Shown piece by piece: positions 1 to 7,677 of a DNA stretch of 64,000 bases. Made by a program: the position numbers and the translations under genes. Below the pieces are notes generated by a model, which saw nothing but the letters and a program-made list of their open reading frames with translations, ran no database searches and was not told where the DNA came from. Each line of letters starts with the position of its first letter. The stretch's first letter is position 1. Source of the DNA: Mangrovivirga cuniculi (GTDB lineage: Bacteria; Bacteroidota; Bacteroidia; Cytophagales; Cyclobacteriaceae); contig NZ_CP028923.1 in NCBI RefSeq assembly GCF_005166025.1, forward strand, positions 1,986,001-2,050,000, written 5' to 3'.

Positions 1-105
1 GAGATTTCTGAGGGTACATCTAAATCGCAATTTGCAAGGGCAAGACAATTGTTGAAGGAGATGGCTCGTCAGAGAGATATTTTTAAAAATGAAAGAGCAA
101 GATAG
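1..105 (+). CDS. ECF RNA polymerase sigma factor, C-terminal end (partial)
   Basis: The first codons read in frame from base 1 to the stop at 103-105. They contain EISEGTSKSQFARARQLLKE, the DNA-recognition helix of sigma region 4 typical of ECF sigma factors in Bacteroidota. The rest of the gene lies upstream of the window. It overlaps the next gene by 17 bases, so the two are almost certainly co-transcribed and translationally coupled. By position the downstream protein could be a regulator or partner of this sigma factor. The family is clear; the subgroup is not. Confidence 0.85.
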   Translation, partial: EISEGTSKSQFARARQLLKEMARQRDIFKNERAR

Positions 106-1573
106 CGACCATAACAGAGAATATTGGGTAAACAGACTCAATGATTTGGAAGTAACACCTCCACCATCTGCCTGGAGAGGTGTTAAATCTGCTATGGATG
201 CTGACAGGGCCTCTAAATATAGAAAGACAGCCTATTTTTATCGTAGAATAGCAGCCAGTTTATTACTTTTATTAATAGGTCTCGGAGGCTTAGGAGGTTA
301 TCTGTTCAACCAGAATTCTCAGCTTAAAGATGAATTGGCTTATTTGAATGCAGAACAACCTCAATTGGCTGTTTCTGAAATTGAGTATGATAATAATAAA
401 TCTGAAAGCCTCATTGAACCTAATAAAGAGGTTAATCTGGATGATTTAAAGGTAGAAAATGATAAAATTGCTTCACGAACTTCTGAAACTGGAAATAAAA
501 ATAAAGTTTCTGTATATAAGGAATCAGATCAATTTTTAGCTTCAAGTTTAAAAACTAATGCCAGTGACGAATTAAAACATGAAGGAGGTTCTGGTGATAA
601 TAGTTCAAATAGCAATGTCTTTTCTTCTAATAGTATTTCTGAAGCAAGCCATGATTTATATTCTGACAGTGAAGATCAACAACAACTTGACTATTTATCA
701 GGAAGATCATTCGCATATAGTCTGAATGTTAATGCCGATGAGCCTGAGCTCAACGGAATTGTTGTTTTAAATTGGGATAAAGTTACCAGGCTGAAACCTA
801 AGAGCATTAGAAAACCAAATGGTAACAATGTAGAGGATGTATGGATCGGGTTTAATATGGGATCAGGATCTGTTAATCAGAACTTTTCGCAAAGCGAATT
901 GACATTAACAGAGTTAATGGAGGAAAATATTGAACCAATGGTTTTAACAGAAACATCTGGATTTAATACAGATGCTATTCCCGGACCGAGTTACATGGCC
1001 GGTCTTGAACTTGGTGGTAAATTAACTGATAGATTAGTGCTCCAGGGAGGAATGAATTATTTATATCAGGAGGCCATAAGTTCTTCTAATGTTGCTTTTT
1101 CAAGAGATCTGAATAGTATTTCAGAAACTTTAAATATTACTAATATCAGGGATTTGAAAGAGCAAAGAAACACCACTGAACTTTCTTATATTCCGGATAC
1201 TGAATTAACCACTACATATGAATATATCAGTTTTCCTTTAGAGGCTGGTTATATTTTGATGGATAAAAGATTTTCTATTACAGGAAATGCCGGTTTAATT
1301 ACTGATGTTTTCATGGCTGGTAAAGTTACAGCTCGTCAGGGATTATTCGAGGTTACTCGATTTGGGAATGATGGTGATTCTCCTTATAATTCGTTTAATT
1401 TCAGAGCTTCAGGAGCATTAATGTTTTCTTATGATCTGAAAAGTAATTTAAAGGTTCTTTTAAAACCTCAATATACACATGCAATTTCATCCTATACCAA
1501 AGTAGGAACCAACCTTAATTCAAACCCTTATTCACTTTTATTATCTGCGGGGTTGAAATACAAATTTAAGTAA
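89..1573 (+). CDS. Single-TM protein with C-terminal outer-membrane barrel-like domain; possible ECF partner
   Basis: A 494-residue protein overlapping the sigma gene. Residues 1-47 are charged and cytosolic-looking, with a conserved-type element (EVTPPPSAWRGVKSAM). Residues about 50-70 form one hydrophobic helix. A Ser/Asn/Glu-rich linker follows to about residue 235. The last about 240 residues alternate hydrophobic and polar residues, with GLELGGKL and GGMNYLY strands, and resemble porin-family or PorT-like barrels. Related Bacteroidota proteins are usually annotated as outer-membrane beta-barrel proteins. The N-terminus looks like an anti-sigma anchor; that role is inferred from shape and position. 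It has no lipobox or ordinary cleaved signal peptide. Confidence 0.6.
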   Translation: MKEQDSDHNREYWVNRLNDLEVTPPPSAWRGVKSAMDADRASKYRKTAYFYRRIAASLLLLLIGLGGLGGYLFNQNSQLKDELAYLNAEQPQLAVSEIEYDNNKSESLIEPNKEVNLDDLKVENDKIASRTSETGNKNKVSVYKESDQFLASSLKTNASDELKHEGGSGDNSSNSNVFSSNSISEASHDLYSDSEDQQQLDYLSGRSFAYSLNVNADEPELNGIVVLNWDKVTRLKPKSIRKPNGNNVEDVWIGFNMGSGSVNQNFSQSELTLTELMEENIEPMVLTETSGFNTDAIPGPSYMAGLELGGKLTDRLVLQGGMNYLYQEAISSSNVAFSRDLNSISETLNITNIRDLKEQRNTTELSYIPDTELTTTYEYISFPLEAGYILMDKRFSITGNAGLITDVFMAGKVTARQGLFEVTRFGNDGDSPYNSFNFRASGALMFSYDLKSNLKVLLKPQYTHAISSYTKVGTNLNSNPYSLLLSAGLKYKFK

Positions 1574-1693
1574 GCTTACAACTATTTTTTCTTTAAAAGT
1601 GTCCTATATGAAACGGATACAATTATTTAATTATAATTTTTATTGGTAAAATTATATTTATTGTTTACCAACTATATCGAAAAGAATTTTAAT

Positions 1694-2101
1694 ATGAAAA
1701 AGGGCTTTACGGCAATACTGGCATCAGTTGTTCTAATAATTATATTAGATACAATTTTTAATATCACTTCGGGAAAAGTATATCCGGAATTCGGAACTTA
1801 TACCGGAGTCTTATATAAAGTTTCTGGTGAAGATAGATCCAGAGAAGAAACTTTTGAAGTATCATTTAACTCAGGTAATTATGAGCTTATTATGGAAGGT
1901 CAAAAAATCGCAGATGGTAAATATCGACTAATAAATAACAAAATTAAGTTTATAAACTCTATAGAGGAAGTAAGTGATATAAGTCAAGTTTTCGATGGTT
2001 CATTTGAACGAATAAATTCAGGCACACTTTTTGTTTTAGAAAGAACACTAGATGAAATAGTGTACAGATTACACTTAGAAAAAAATAACTTGAATGAATA
2101 A
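1694..2101 (+). CDS. Small membrane-anchored hypothetical protein
   Basis: A 135-residue protein starting at the ATG at 1694 (MKKGFTAIL). A TTG 51 bases upstream is possible, but the ATG puts the hydrophobic segment (residues about 5-22) at the N-terminus, as expected for a signal anchor. The remaining about 110 residues are soluble and beta-rich, with repeated Tyr, Gly and Glu (for example GTYTGVLYKVSGED). I do not recognise the family. It ends 6 bases from the convergent ABC-F gene, with no visible terminator between them. Confidence 0.55.
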   Translation: MKKGFTAILASVVLIIILDTIFNITSGKVYPEFGTYTGVLYKVSGEDRSREETFEVSFNSGNYELIMEGQKIADGKYRLINNKIKFINSIEEVSDISQVFDGSFERINSGTLFVLERTLDEIVYRLHLEKNNLNE

Positions 2102-2107
2102 ATATAA

Positions 2108-4045
2108 TTATATATCGCCCGAGTTTTCCAGCTCTTCTACTAATACAAGCCAGGTGTCACTTAACGATTGTAGTTTATCTTTAACTTCTTCATATCGTTC
2201 AGTTAATGCTGTCGACTTTTCTTCATCAGAGAAGTTTTCAGGTTTCGCTAATTCCCTTTCTAATTTTTCCTTTTCAGATTCCAGAACAGAAATTTCTTTT
2301 TCAGCATCATCTACTTCCTTTTGAAGTTTTTTTAAAGATCTTTGTTTCTCTTTAAAAGAATTTTGATCTGTTGTATTTTGTCTTTCTTTTTTGGTCTCTA
2401 CCTTTTTCTTATCTAATGGTGAAGGCTTTGTTTGTTTATCAAGAGTAATATCATTTTCCTTCAGCCACAATTCAAATTCTTCATAAGTACCAGGATACTC
2501 TTTTAATTCTCCCTGATCTATATACCAGATTTTGTTAGCTACCGATTTTATAAAGTGCCGGTTGTGACTTACAGTAACAAAAGTTCCTTCATATTGATTA
2601 AGTGCCTGGATAAGCATGTCGACTGAAAAGAAATCTAAATGGTTTGTCGGTTCATCCAGGAGTAGGAAATTGGCTTCAGAAATAATAGTTTTAGCTAACG
2701 CAACTCTTGATTTTTCTCCTCCTGATAATACTTTAATGGGTTTATGGACATCGTCGCCTGTAAATAAAAAGCAGCCTAATAAATTTCTTAATTCAAGTTC
2801 ACTTTTACCACTACCGCTTTCCATTAACTCCTGTATGATAGTGTTTCTAAGGTTTAATGCCTCAAGCTGATGCTGGGCAAAGAAGGCCAGGTTAACATTA
2901 TGTCCTTCATTTCTTTCACCCTTAAAATTCTCATCGTTTGCAATGATGCGTAGCATAGTCGATTTCCCCTTTCCATTTGCTCCAATCAGTGCAATTTTAT
3001 CACCTCTTAGAATATGTTGGGTTGCATCTTTAATTACCTCTTTCTCACCATAGCTTTTTTCTACTTCATTAAATGACATGACCTGTTTACCGGATGGTCT
3101 TGACAGCGAAAAGGAGAAATTTATATCGACTGTTTCGTCTTGCACCTCTTCGATCATATCCATTTTTTCCAGGGCTTTCACTCTGGATTGAACTTGTTTT
3201 GCTTTGGTTGCCTTAGCCCTGAAACGCTCAATAAACTTTTCAGTTTGTTTTATTTTTTGTTGCTGATTTTCATATGCATTTTGCTGTAATTCCTTTCTTT
3301 GTTCCTTTTCTTCAAGGAAAAAAGAATAATTACCATTATAGACATTTAATTGTTGCTGGGAGATCTCAACTGTTTTACTTGTTGCACGGTCGAGAAATTC
3401 TCTATCGTGGGATACAATGATCACCGCACCTGAATAATTCATTAGATAATTTTCCAGCCATTGAATTGATGGCAGGTCGAGGTGGTTGGTGGGCTCATCC
3501 AGCATTAATAAAGAGGGCTTCTCCAGAAGCAGTTTGGCCAGCATCACTCTCATTCTCCAACCTCCGGAAAACTCTTTAAGCGGTCGTTGAAGATCGGAAG
3601 TTTTAAAACCAATACCTTCTAAAACCTCCTCTGCAGAGGATTGCAAAGAGTATCCATTATTGCTTTCGAATACATCTTGTAACTTACTGTATTCATTGAG
3701 GACTTCTTCACTATAATCTGTCTCCATTCTTTTAGCTAATTCATCCATTTTATGTTTTACATGGATCAGATCACTAAAAGCCTGCATAGCGACATCAAGG
3801 ATCGGATCATCACTGACAAATGAGAGAAGATCCTGGTTTAGATATCCAATCGTACATTCCTTACTTTTAGAAATTGAGCCTTCATCAGGAGTTAGATCAC
3901 CATTAATTAATTTTAATAATGTTGATTTTCCTGTTCCATTAAGCCCTACCAGGGCTATTTTATCTTTTGAATAGATATGAAGCGAAGAATTTTTGTATAA
4001 AGCTCTGTCTCCGAGAAAATAAGATAGTTCCGAAATTGAAATCAT
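2108..4045 (-). CDS. ABC-F family ATPase (Uup/YheS-like)
   Basis: A 645-residue soluble protein with two fused ABC domains and no membrane segments. Walker A motifs are GLNGTGKST (about residue 35) and GANGKGKST (about residue 355). The signature motifs are SGGWRMR and LSGGEKSR, and both halves have LLLDEPTNHLD-type Walker B motifs. A charged linker of about 80 residues with RFRAKATKAKQVQSR lies between the domains. A Lys/Glu-rich coiled coil occupies the last about 90 residues, as in the Uup and YheS branches. ABC-F proteins act on the ribosome; some protect against antibiotics, and nothing here points specifically to resistance. A promoter lies directly upstream and may give a leaderless message. 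Confidence 0.93.
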   Translation of the reverse strand: MISISELSYFLGDRALYKNSSLHIYSKDKIALVGLNGTGKSTLLKLINGDLTPDEGSISKSKECTIGYLNQDLLSFVSDDPILDVAMQAFSDLIHVKHKMDELAKRMETDYSEEVLNEYSKLQDVFESNNGYSLQSSAEEVLEGIGFKTSDLQRPLKEFSGGWRMRVMLAKLLLEKPSLLMLDEPTNHLDLPSIQWLENYLMNYSGAVIIVSHDREFLDRATSKTVEISQQQLNVYNGNYSFFLEEKEQRKELQQNAYENQQQKIKQTEKFIERFRAKATKAKQVQSRVKALEKMDMIEEVQDETVDINFSFSLSRPSGKQVMSFNEVEKSYGEKEVIKDATQHILRGDKIALIGANGKGKSTMLRIIANDENFKGERNEGHNVNLAFFAQHQLEALNLRNTIIQELMESGSGKSELELRNLLGCFLFTGDDVHKPIKVLSGGEKSRVALAKTIISEANFLLLDEPTNHLDFFSVDMLIQALNQYEGTFVTVSHNRHFIKSVANKIWYIDQGELKEYPGTYEEFELWLKENDITLDKQTKPSPLDKKKVETKKERQNTTDQNSFKEKQRSLKKLQKEVDDAEKEISVLESEKEKLERELAKPENFSDEEKSTALTERYEEVKDKLQSLSDTWLVLVEELENSGDI

Positions 4046-4049
4046 TTTG

Positions 4050-4081
4050 CAAAACTACATTAATTAGCTCATATGGAACAA
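4050..4081 (-). promoter_or_regulatory. Bacteroidota-type promoter for the ABC-F gene
   Basis: On the minus strand TAGTTTTG (4050-4057) matches the -7 consensus TAnnTTTG. A TTG (4079-4081) lies 21 bp further upstream, within the usual 17-23 bp. The -7 box ends only 4 bases before the ATG at 4045, which would place the transcript start at or next to the start codon. Confidence 0.5.
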
Positions 4082-4139
4082 TAATCATTTGAAAGAGTTT
4101 ATTACATTACAGTACATAACACCATTAAAAACCAGCAAC

Positions 4140-5321
4140 ATGAAAATTAAACTATTTAACAATCTATTTATAGCTGTATTATTAGTCAGTGGTTTTTCTT
4201 GTAGTAATGATGAAGATAGTGATACTATAAAAGGTACAGTTGAAGCGACCGTAAATGCTCCAGAAGAATGGTCAGACGAAGATGGCCTGAAACTGGATGA
4301 ATTAAATCTGCCTGAAGGCTTTGAGATTTCAGTATATGCGAGGGTGGAAAATGCCAGGTCAATGGATATGGCAGAAGGTATCCTTTTTGTCGGTTCAAGA
4401 AGTGCTGAGAAAGTATATGCTGTGGAAGATAAAGACAATGACGGGTATGGAGAAACTGTTCACGTCATTGATGAAGAACTATTGCAGCCCAACGGGGTAG
4501 CCTTCAGGAAAGGTGATCTGTATGTCGCTGAAATCAACAGGATTTTAAAATATCCTGATATACTTAATAATCTTGAATCTCCTCCTGAGCCGGAAGTAGT
4601 GTATGATGAATATCCTGAAAAAGCCGATCATGGATGGAAATACATCGCTTTTGGCCCTGATGATAAATTATATGTACCAGTGGGGGCGCCTTGTAACATC
4701 TGTAAAAGCGAAGATGAGATTTTTGCGACCATTACAAGAATGAATCCCGACGGCACTGATATGGAGATATTTGCTGAAGGAGTGAGAAATACTGTCGGTT
4801 TTACCTGGCATCCGGATACTAAAGAAATGTATTTTACGGATAATGGCAGAGACCATTTAGGGGATAATTTCCCTCCTTGTGAATTGAACTACGCACCTGA
4901 GAAAGGCATGCATTTTGGATATCCGTATTGTCATGGTGGAGATATTGCTGATCCTGAATTTGGAGAGAAAAGACCTTGTTCTGATTTTGTCAGACCAGCT
5001 CAAAACCTTGGTCCTCATGTAGCTCCTTTGGGATTAACCATTTATTCAGGAGAAAATTTTCCTGATGAATATAAAGGTAAAGCACTGATAGCCGAGCATG
5101 GAAGCTGGAATCGCAGTAAAAAAATAGGCTATCGAATAACTATGGTTGATCTGAAAAACGGAGAAGGCACAAGCTATAAACCTTTTATTGATGGCTGGTT
5201 AAATGAGGAAGAACAAACCGTTTGGGGAAGGCCAGTTGATGTGATCGAACTAGAAAATGGATCCCTGATGATTTCGGATGATTATTCCGGAACAGTTTAT
5301 ACCATTAACTATGGTAAATAA
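4140..5321 (+). CDS. Sorbosone dehydrogenase-like beta-propeller lipoprotein
   Basis: A 393-residue secreted lipoprotein. I chose the ATG at 4140 because it gives a clean lipoprotein signal (LLVSGFSC, with the lipid-bearing Cys at about residue 20); a TTG at 4089 would bury it. The body is a beta-propeller of the PQQ-dependent sugar dehydrogenase / L-sorbosone dehydrogenase superfamily. Typical stretches are LPEGFEISVYA, PNGVAFRKGDLYVAE, HPDTKEMYFTDNGRD and AEHGSWNRS. Several Cys residues (CNICK, PPCE, PYCHG) may pair in the periplasm. The real substrate and cofactor cannot be read from the sequence. Its 3' third is duplicated at 6093-6553. Confidence 0.8.
   Translation: MKIKLFNNLFIAVLLVSGFSCSNDEDSDTIKGTVEATVNAPEEWSDEDGLKLDELNLPEGFEISVYARVENARSMDMAEGILFVGSRSAEKVYAVEDKDNDGYGETVHVIDEELLQPNGVAFRKGDLYVAEINRILKYPDILNNLESPPEPEVVYDEYPEKADHGWKYIAFGPDDKLYVPVGAPCNICKSEDEIFATITRMNPDGTDMEIFAEGVRNTVGFTWHPDTKEMYFTDNGRDHLGDNFPPCELNYAPEKGMHFGYPYCHGGDIADPEFGEKRPCSDFVRPAQNLGPHVAPLGLTIYSGENFPDEYKGKALIAEHGSWNRSKKIGYRITMVDLKNGEGTSYKPFIDGWLNEEEQTVWGRPVDVIELENGSLMISDDYSGTVYTINYGK
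5181..5242 (+). repeat. 62-bp perfect match between dehydrogenase gene and its truncated copy
   Basis: Bases 5181-5242 are identical to 6407-6468. They are followed, after one mismatch, by another 29 identical bases. Elsewhere the two copies differ at many third codon positions (for example TATCCG against TACCCG), so this patch is unusually similar. It fits local gene conversion between the two copies. Confidence 0.75.
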
Positions 5322-5381
5322 TTTTAGAAAAGATTACGGCAAAGCATATTGTATCGTTTAATAGCTTTTAATAATGATATT

Positions 5382-5415
5382 AAACTAGGCTGTTAGTCAA
5401 TAACAGCCTAGTTTT
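5382..5415. terminator. Terminator between convergent genes
   Basis: A perfect 14-bp stem (AAACTAGGCTGTTA at 5382-5395 with its complement at 5401-5414) has a 5-base loop. It lies between the dehydrogenase gene (plus) and the cysteine-rich lipoprotein gene (minus). T-runs on both sides suggest it serves both strands. Confidence 0.8.
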
Positions 5416-5458
5416 ATTCATAAAATGTAGCTCAAAATTTGTAATTTTAATATAAATA

Positions 5459-5965
5459 TTAACAACAGTATCCGCATTCACAATATTCAAACCAATCAGT
5501 AAGAAAAATGAATGATTTTACGTAGCAGTATCTAATTGCTCCACCATTAGCCCCACCTCTCGGTTTCCAATCTGTACAATGAACTTCTGGTGGAGCCATT
5601 CTGACATTTGTTTGGTCTTTCATAGGATTAACATCTGCAAATTCTTTAGCAAATCGCTTTTCTACTAATTTTAGAATTTTAATTTTCTCATTACTTGAAT
5701 TCATTGCGATTTTTAAATATCCTTTTCTTGTAGGAATAGGAATGAATAAATAACTACCGAGGTTTCCTTCTAATTCTTTTGGATTTTCTTTAATTAACTT
5801 TGATATGTCTCCAGGCAAAATTTCTGCACTAAATACACGTTCCTCTAGCGTTTTTTTCTCTAAAGTTTGTTTAGAAATATCTTCATCCGTGCAATTTATT
5901 AATCCAAATATTATTAATAAAAAAAAGAATAATTTGAAATGATTTTTAATTTTTAAATTAAGCAT
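5459..5965 (-). CDS. Cysteine-rich hypothetical lipoprotein
   Basis: A 168-residue protein with a lipoprotein signal (FGLINC, Cys at about residue 25). The middle is basic and contains PTRKGYLKIAMNSS. The C-terminus holds five cysteines: CTDWKPRGG and YCYV, then a tail ending YCECGYCC. The tail suggests disulfides or metal binding outside the cytoplasm. The gene is AT-rich, is read against its neighbours, and sits between the full and truncated dehydrogenase copies. I do not recognise the family. The C-terminal Cys cluster after a Gly-rich stretch recalls small secreted peptides, but no processing enzyme is nearby. Confidence 0.6.
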   Translation of the reverse strand: MLNLKIKNHFKLFFFLLIIFGLINCTDEDISKQTLEKKTLEERVFSAEILPGDISKLIKENPKELEGNLGSYLFIPIPTRKGYLKIAMNSSNEKIKILKLVEKRFAKEFADVNPMKDQTNVRMAPPEVHCTDWKPRGGANGGAIRYCYVKSFIFLTDWFEYCECGYCC

Positions 5966-6092
5966 AGTTATAAATAATTATTTAGTTGATATCCTTTTAA
6001 AATAATTAAAAAAAGATTTAATAATCAAATTATTTGTAAATTTTATTATTATAATATTTTCTAACCTATTCTTGGAAATATGCCTTGAAGGT

Positions 6093-6553
6093 GATTTCCC
6101 CCATGTGAGTTGAATTATGCACCTGAGAAAGGCATGCATTTTGGATACCCGTATTGCCATGGTGGAGATATTGCTGATCCTGAATTTGGGGAACAGAGGC
6201 CTTGTTCTGATTTTGTCAGACCTGCTCAAAATCTGGGGCCTCACGTAGCGCCTTTAGGATTAACCATTTATTCAGGGGAGGATTTTCCGGATGAGTATAA
6301 CGGTAAAGCACTAATTGCTGAACATGGAAGCTGGAACCGAAGTAAAAAAATAGGCTATCGAATTACCATGGTAGACCTTAACAATGGAGAGGGAACAAGC
6401 TACGAGCCTTTTATTGATGGCTGGTTAAATGAGGAAGAACAAACCGTTTGGGGAAGGCCAGTTGATGTAATCGAACTAGAAAATGGATCCCTGATGATCT
6501 CAGATGATTATTCAGGAACAATATACAAGGTATCTTATAATGAAGAAGGATAA
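6093..6553 (+). pseudogene. 5'-truncated duplicate of the sorbosone dehydrogenase-like gene
   Basis: The reading frame from about 6104 matches the last about 145 residues of the protein at 4140-5321 with few changes (shared NYAPEKGMHFGYPYCHGG and AEHGSWNRSKKIGYR). Similarity begins abruptly at about 6093; upstream sequence is AT-rich and unrelated. About 245 N-terminal residues, including the signal sequence, are missing. A five-C run at 6098-6102 appears one base short relative to the parent. No start codon with an export signal is present, so this is a gene remnant. The C-terminus differs slightly (KVSYNEEG against TINYGK). Confidence 0.8.
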
Positions 6554-6557
6554 AAAA

Positions 6558-6580
6558 AGCCCGGTTTTCCGGGCTTTTTT
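6558..6580. terminator. Rho-independent terminator
   Basis: A 7-bp GC-rich stem AGCCCGG (6558-6564) pairs with CCGGGCT (6569-6575) around a TTTT loop. It is flanked by A and T runs. It sits between the convergent duplicate fragment and the DUF2911 gene and can work in both directions. Confidence 0.85.
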
Positions 6581-6583
6581 ATA

Positions 6584-7123
6584 TTATTCTGATATTTGAA
6601 AATCGATTGGGATGCTTACTTTCGTTTTATCCCAGCTCATGGTCATATATGTTTTATCCTGTCTTTGTTCAAAATCGATTGTAAATGCTTCCCAGGTTTC
6701 TTTAGTTTCTGAGGTCGGCACATCAAATCTCATAAGATCATTTTCTTTATTATAATTGTATGCTCCCCACAGACCAAGTTCCTTATTTACTATTATTGTC
6801 CACTTATCTTCCTGAGGAATAGCGAATAAAGAGTAAGTTCCGGCTTCAAGATCTCTTCCTGCCATTTTTATGTCTTCGGTAATTGTGATCTCTGTTGCTT
6901 CGTTTGCGCCTAATCTCCAGACTTTACCATAAGGCACGAGATCTCCAAAAATTATCCTATCCCGTTTATGAGGGCGAGAATAAGTTACTTTTACATATGA
7001 ATCTTCATTTTTAACTGTTTTGACCTCTAGAGGACTTAATCTGGGGGTAACAGCTTCCTGAGCAAAGACGTTCAGGGTCGAAGAAAATAAAAAGATTAAA
7101 AAGACAGTGGTTAATTGGTTCAT
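6584..7123 (-). CDS. DUF2911 family secreted protein
   Basis: A 179-residue protein with a cleavable signal peptide (hydrophobic residues 5-20, cleavage likely after FAQ). The body carries the hallmarks of DUF2911: VTYSRPHKRDRIIFG, VPYGKVWRLGANEAT, AGTYSLFAIP and GLWGAYNYN. The family is common in Bacteroidota and its biochemical role is unknown. The protein probably folds as a beta-sandwich in the periplasm. A good promoter lies just upstream, divergent from the dCMP deaminase gene. The length is normal for the family. Confidence 0.88.
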   Translation of the reverse strand: MNQLTTVFLIFLFSSTLNVFAQEAVTPRLSPLEVKTVKNEDSYVKVTYSRPHKRDRIIFGDLVPYGKVWRLGANEATEITITEDIKMAGRDLEAGTYSLFAIPQEDKWTIIVNKELGLWGAYNYNKENDLMRFDVPTSETKETWEAFTIDFEQRQDKTYMTMSWDKTKVSIPIDFQISE

Positions 7124-7151
7124 TTGTTTTTGTTTTTATTCTTAATATTGC

Positions 7152-7184
7152 CAAATATACACAATAAATGTGCTTAATTTCCAA
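7152..7184 (-). promoter_or_regulatory. Bacteroidota-type promoter for the DUF2911 gene
   Basis: On the minus strand TATATTTG (7152-7159) matches TAnnTTTG, with TTG (7182-7184) 22 bp upstream. It would give a leader of about 25 bases before the ATG at 7123. Confidence 0.5.
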
Positions 7185-7194
7185 AACTCTATAA

Positions 7195-7677
7195 ATGGAA
7201 CGACCACAATTTGATGATATTTTTATGGAACTTGCCGTAAATCTGGCAAAACGTTCTCATTGTATCCGCCGACACGTAGGCGCGGTACTCGTAAAAGAAA
7301 CCAGAATAATCAGTATTGGTTATAATGGCCCGCCAGCAGGAACGCACAATTGTGACGAAGAATTTCCGGAAAACGGATGTGGTAAAGATAGTAAGGGTAG
7401 TTGCACCTTAGCTTTGCATGCAGAACAAAATGCAATAATTTATGCGGTTAAGAATAATGCCTCCGTTTCAGGATCCACTCTATATGTCACTTTATCACCC
7501 TGTATTGCCTGTGCAAGAATTATTTACAGTATGGGTATAAAGAAAGTGATTTTCCTTAAATCTTATGCAGAATATAAAGGCTTAGCTACTGATGAAGGGG
7601 TCGACTTCTTAAGCAAGTTTGGAGTAGAAACGGAACAGTATAGTGGTGACCTGAGTAATGTTACTCATATGATCTAG
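7195..7677 (+). CDS. dCMP deaminase family protein
   Basis: A 160-residue zinc deaminase. The ligand and catalytic motifs are H75-A-E77 and P102-C103-x-x-C106, as in deoxycytidylate deaminases. The N-terminal stretch ICR-like CIRRHVGAV and GYNGPPAGTHNCDE match the ComEB/dCMP deaminase branch rather than tRNA or cytidine deaminases. It would convert dCMP to dUMP to feed thymidylate synthesis. The stop codon shares the palindrome CTAG (7674-7677) with the stop of the convergent murB gene, so the two genes overlap by 4 bases tail to tail. Confidence 0.92.
   Translation: MERPQFDDIFMELAVNLAKRSHCIRRHVGAVLVKETRIISIGYNGPPAGTHNCDEEFPENGCGKDSKGSCTLALHAEQNAIIYAVKNNASVSGSTLYVTLSPCIACARIIYSMGIKKVIFLKSYAEYKGLATDEGVDFLSKFGVETEQYSGDLSNVTHMI

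Noticed and set aside
2108-4045. Antibiotic-resistance ABC-F determinant
   Set aside because: The coiled-coil C-terminus and motifs fit housekeeping Uup/YheS-like members; nothing in the sequence indicates a resistance subgroup.
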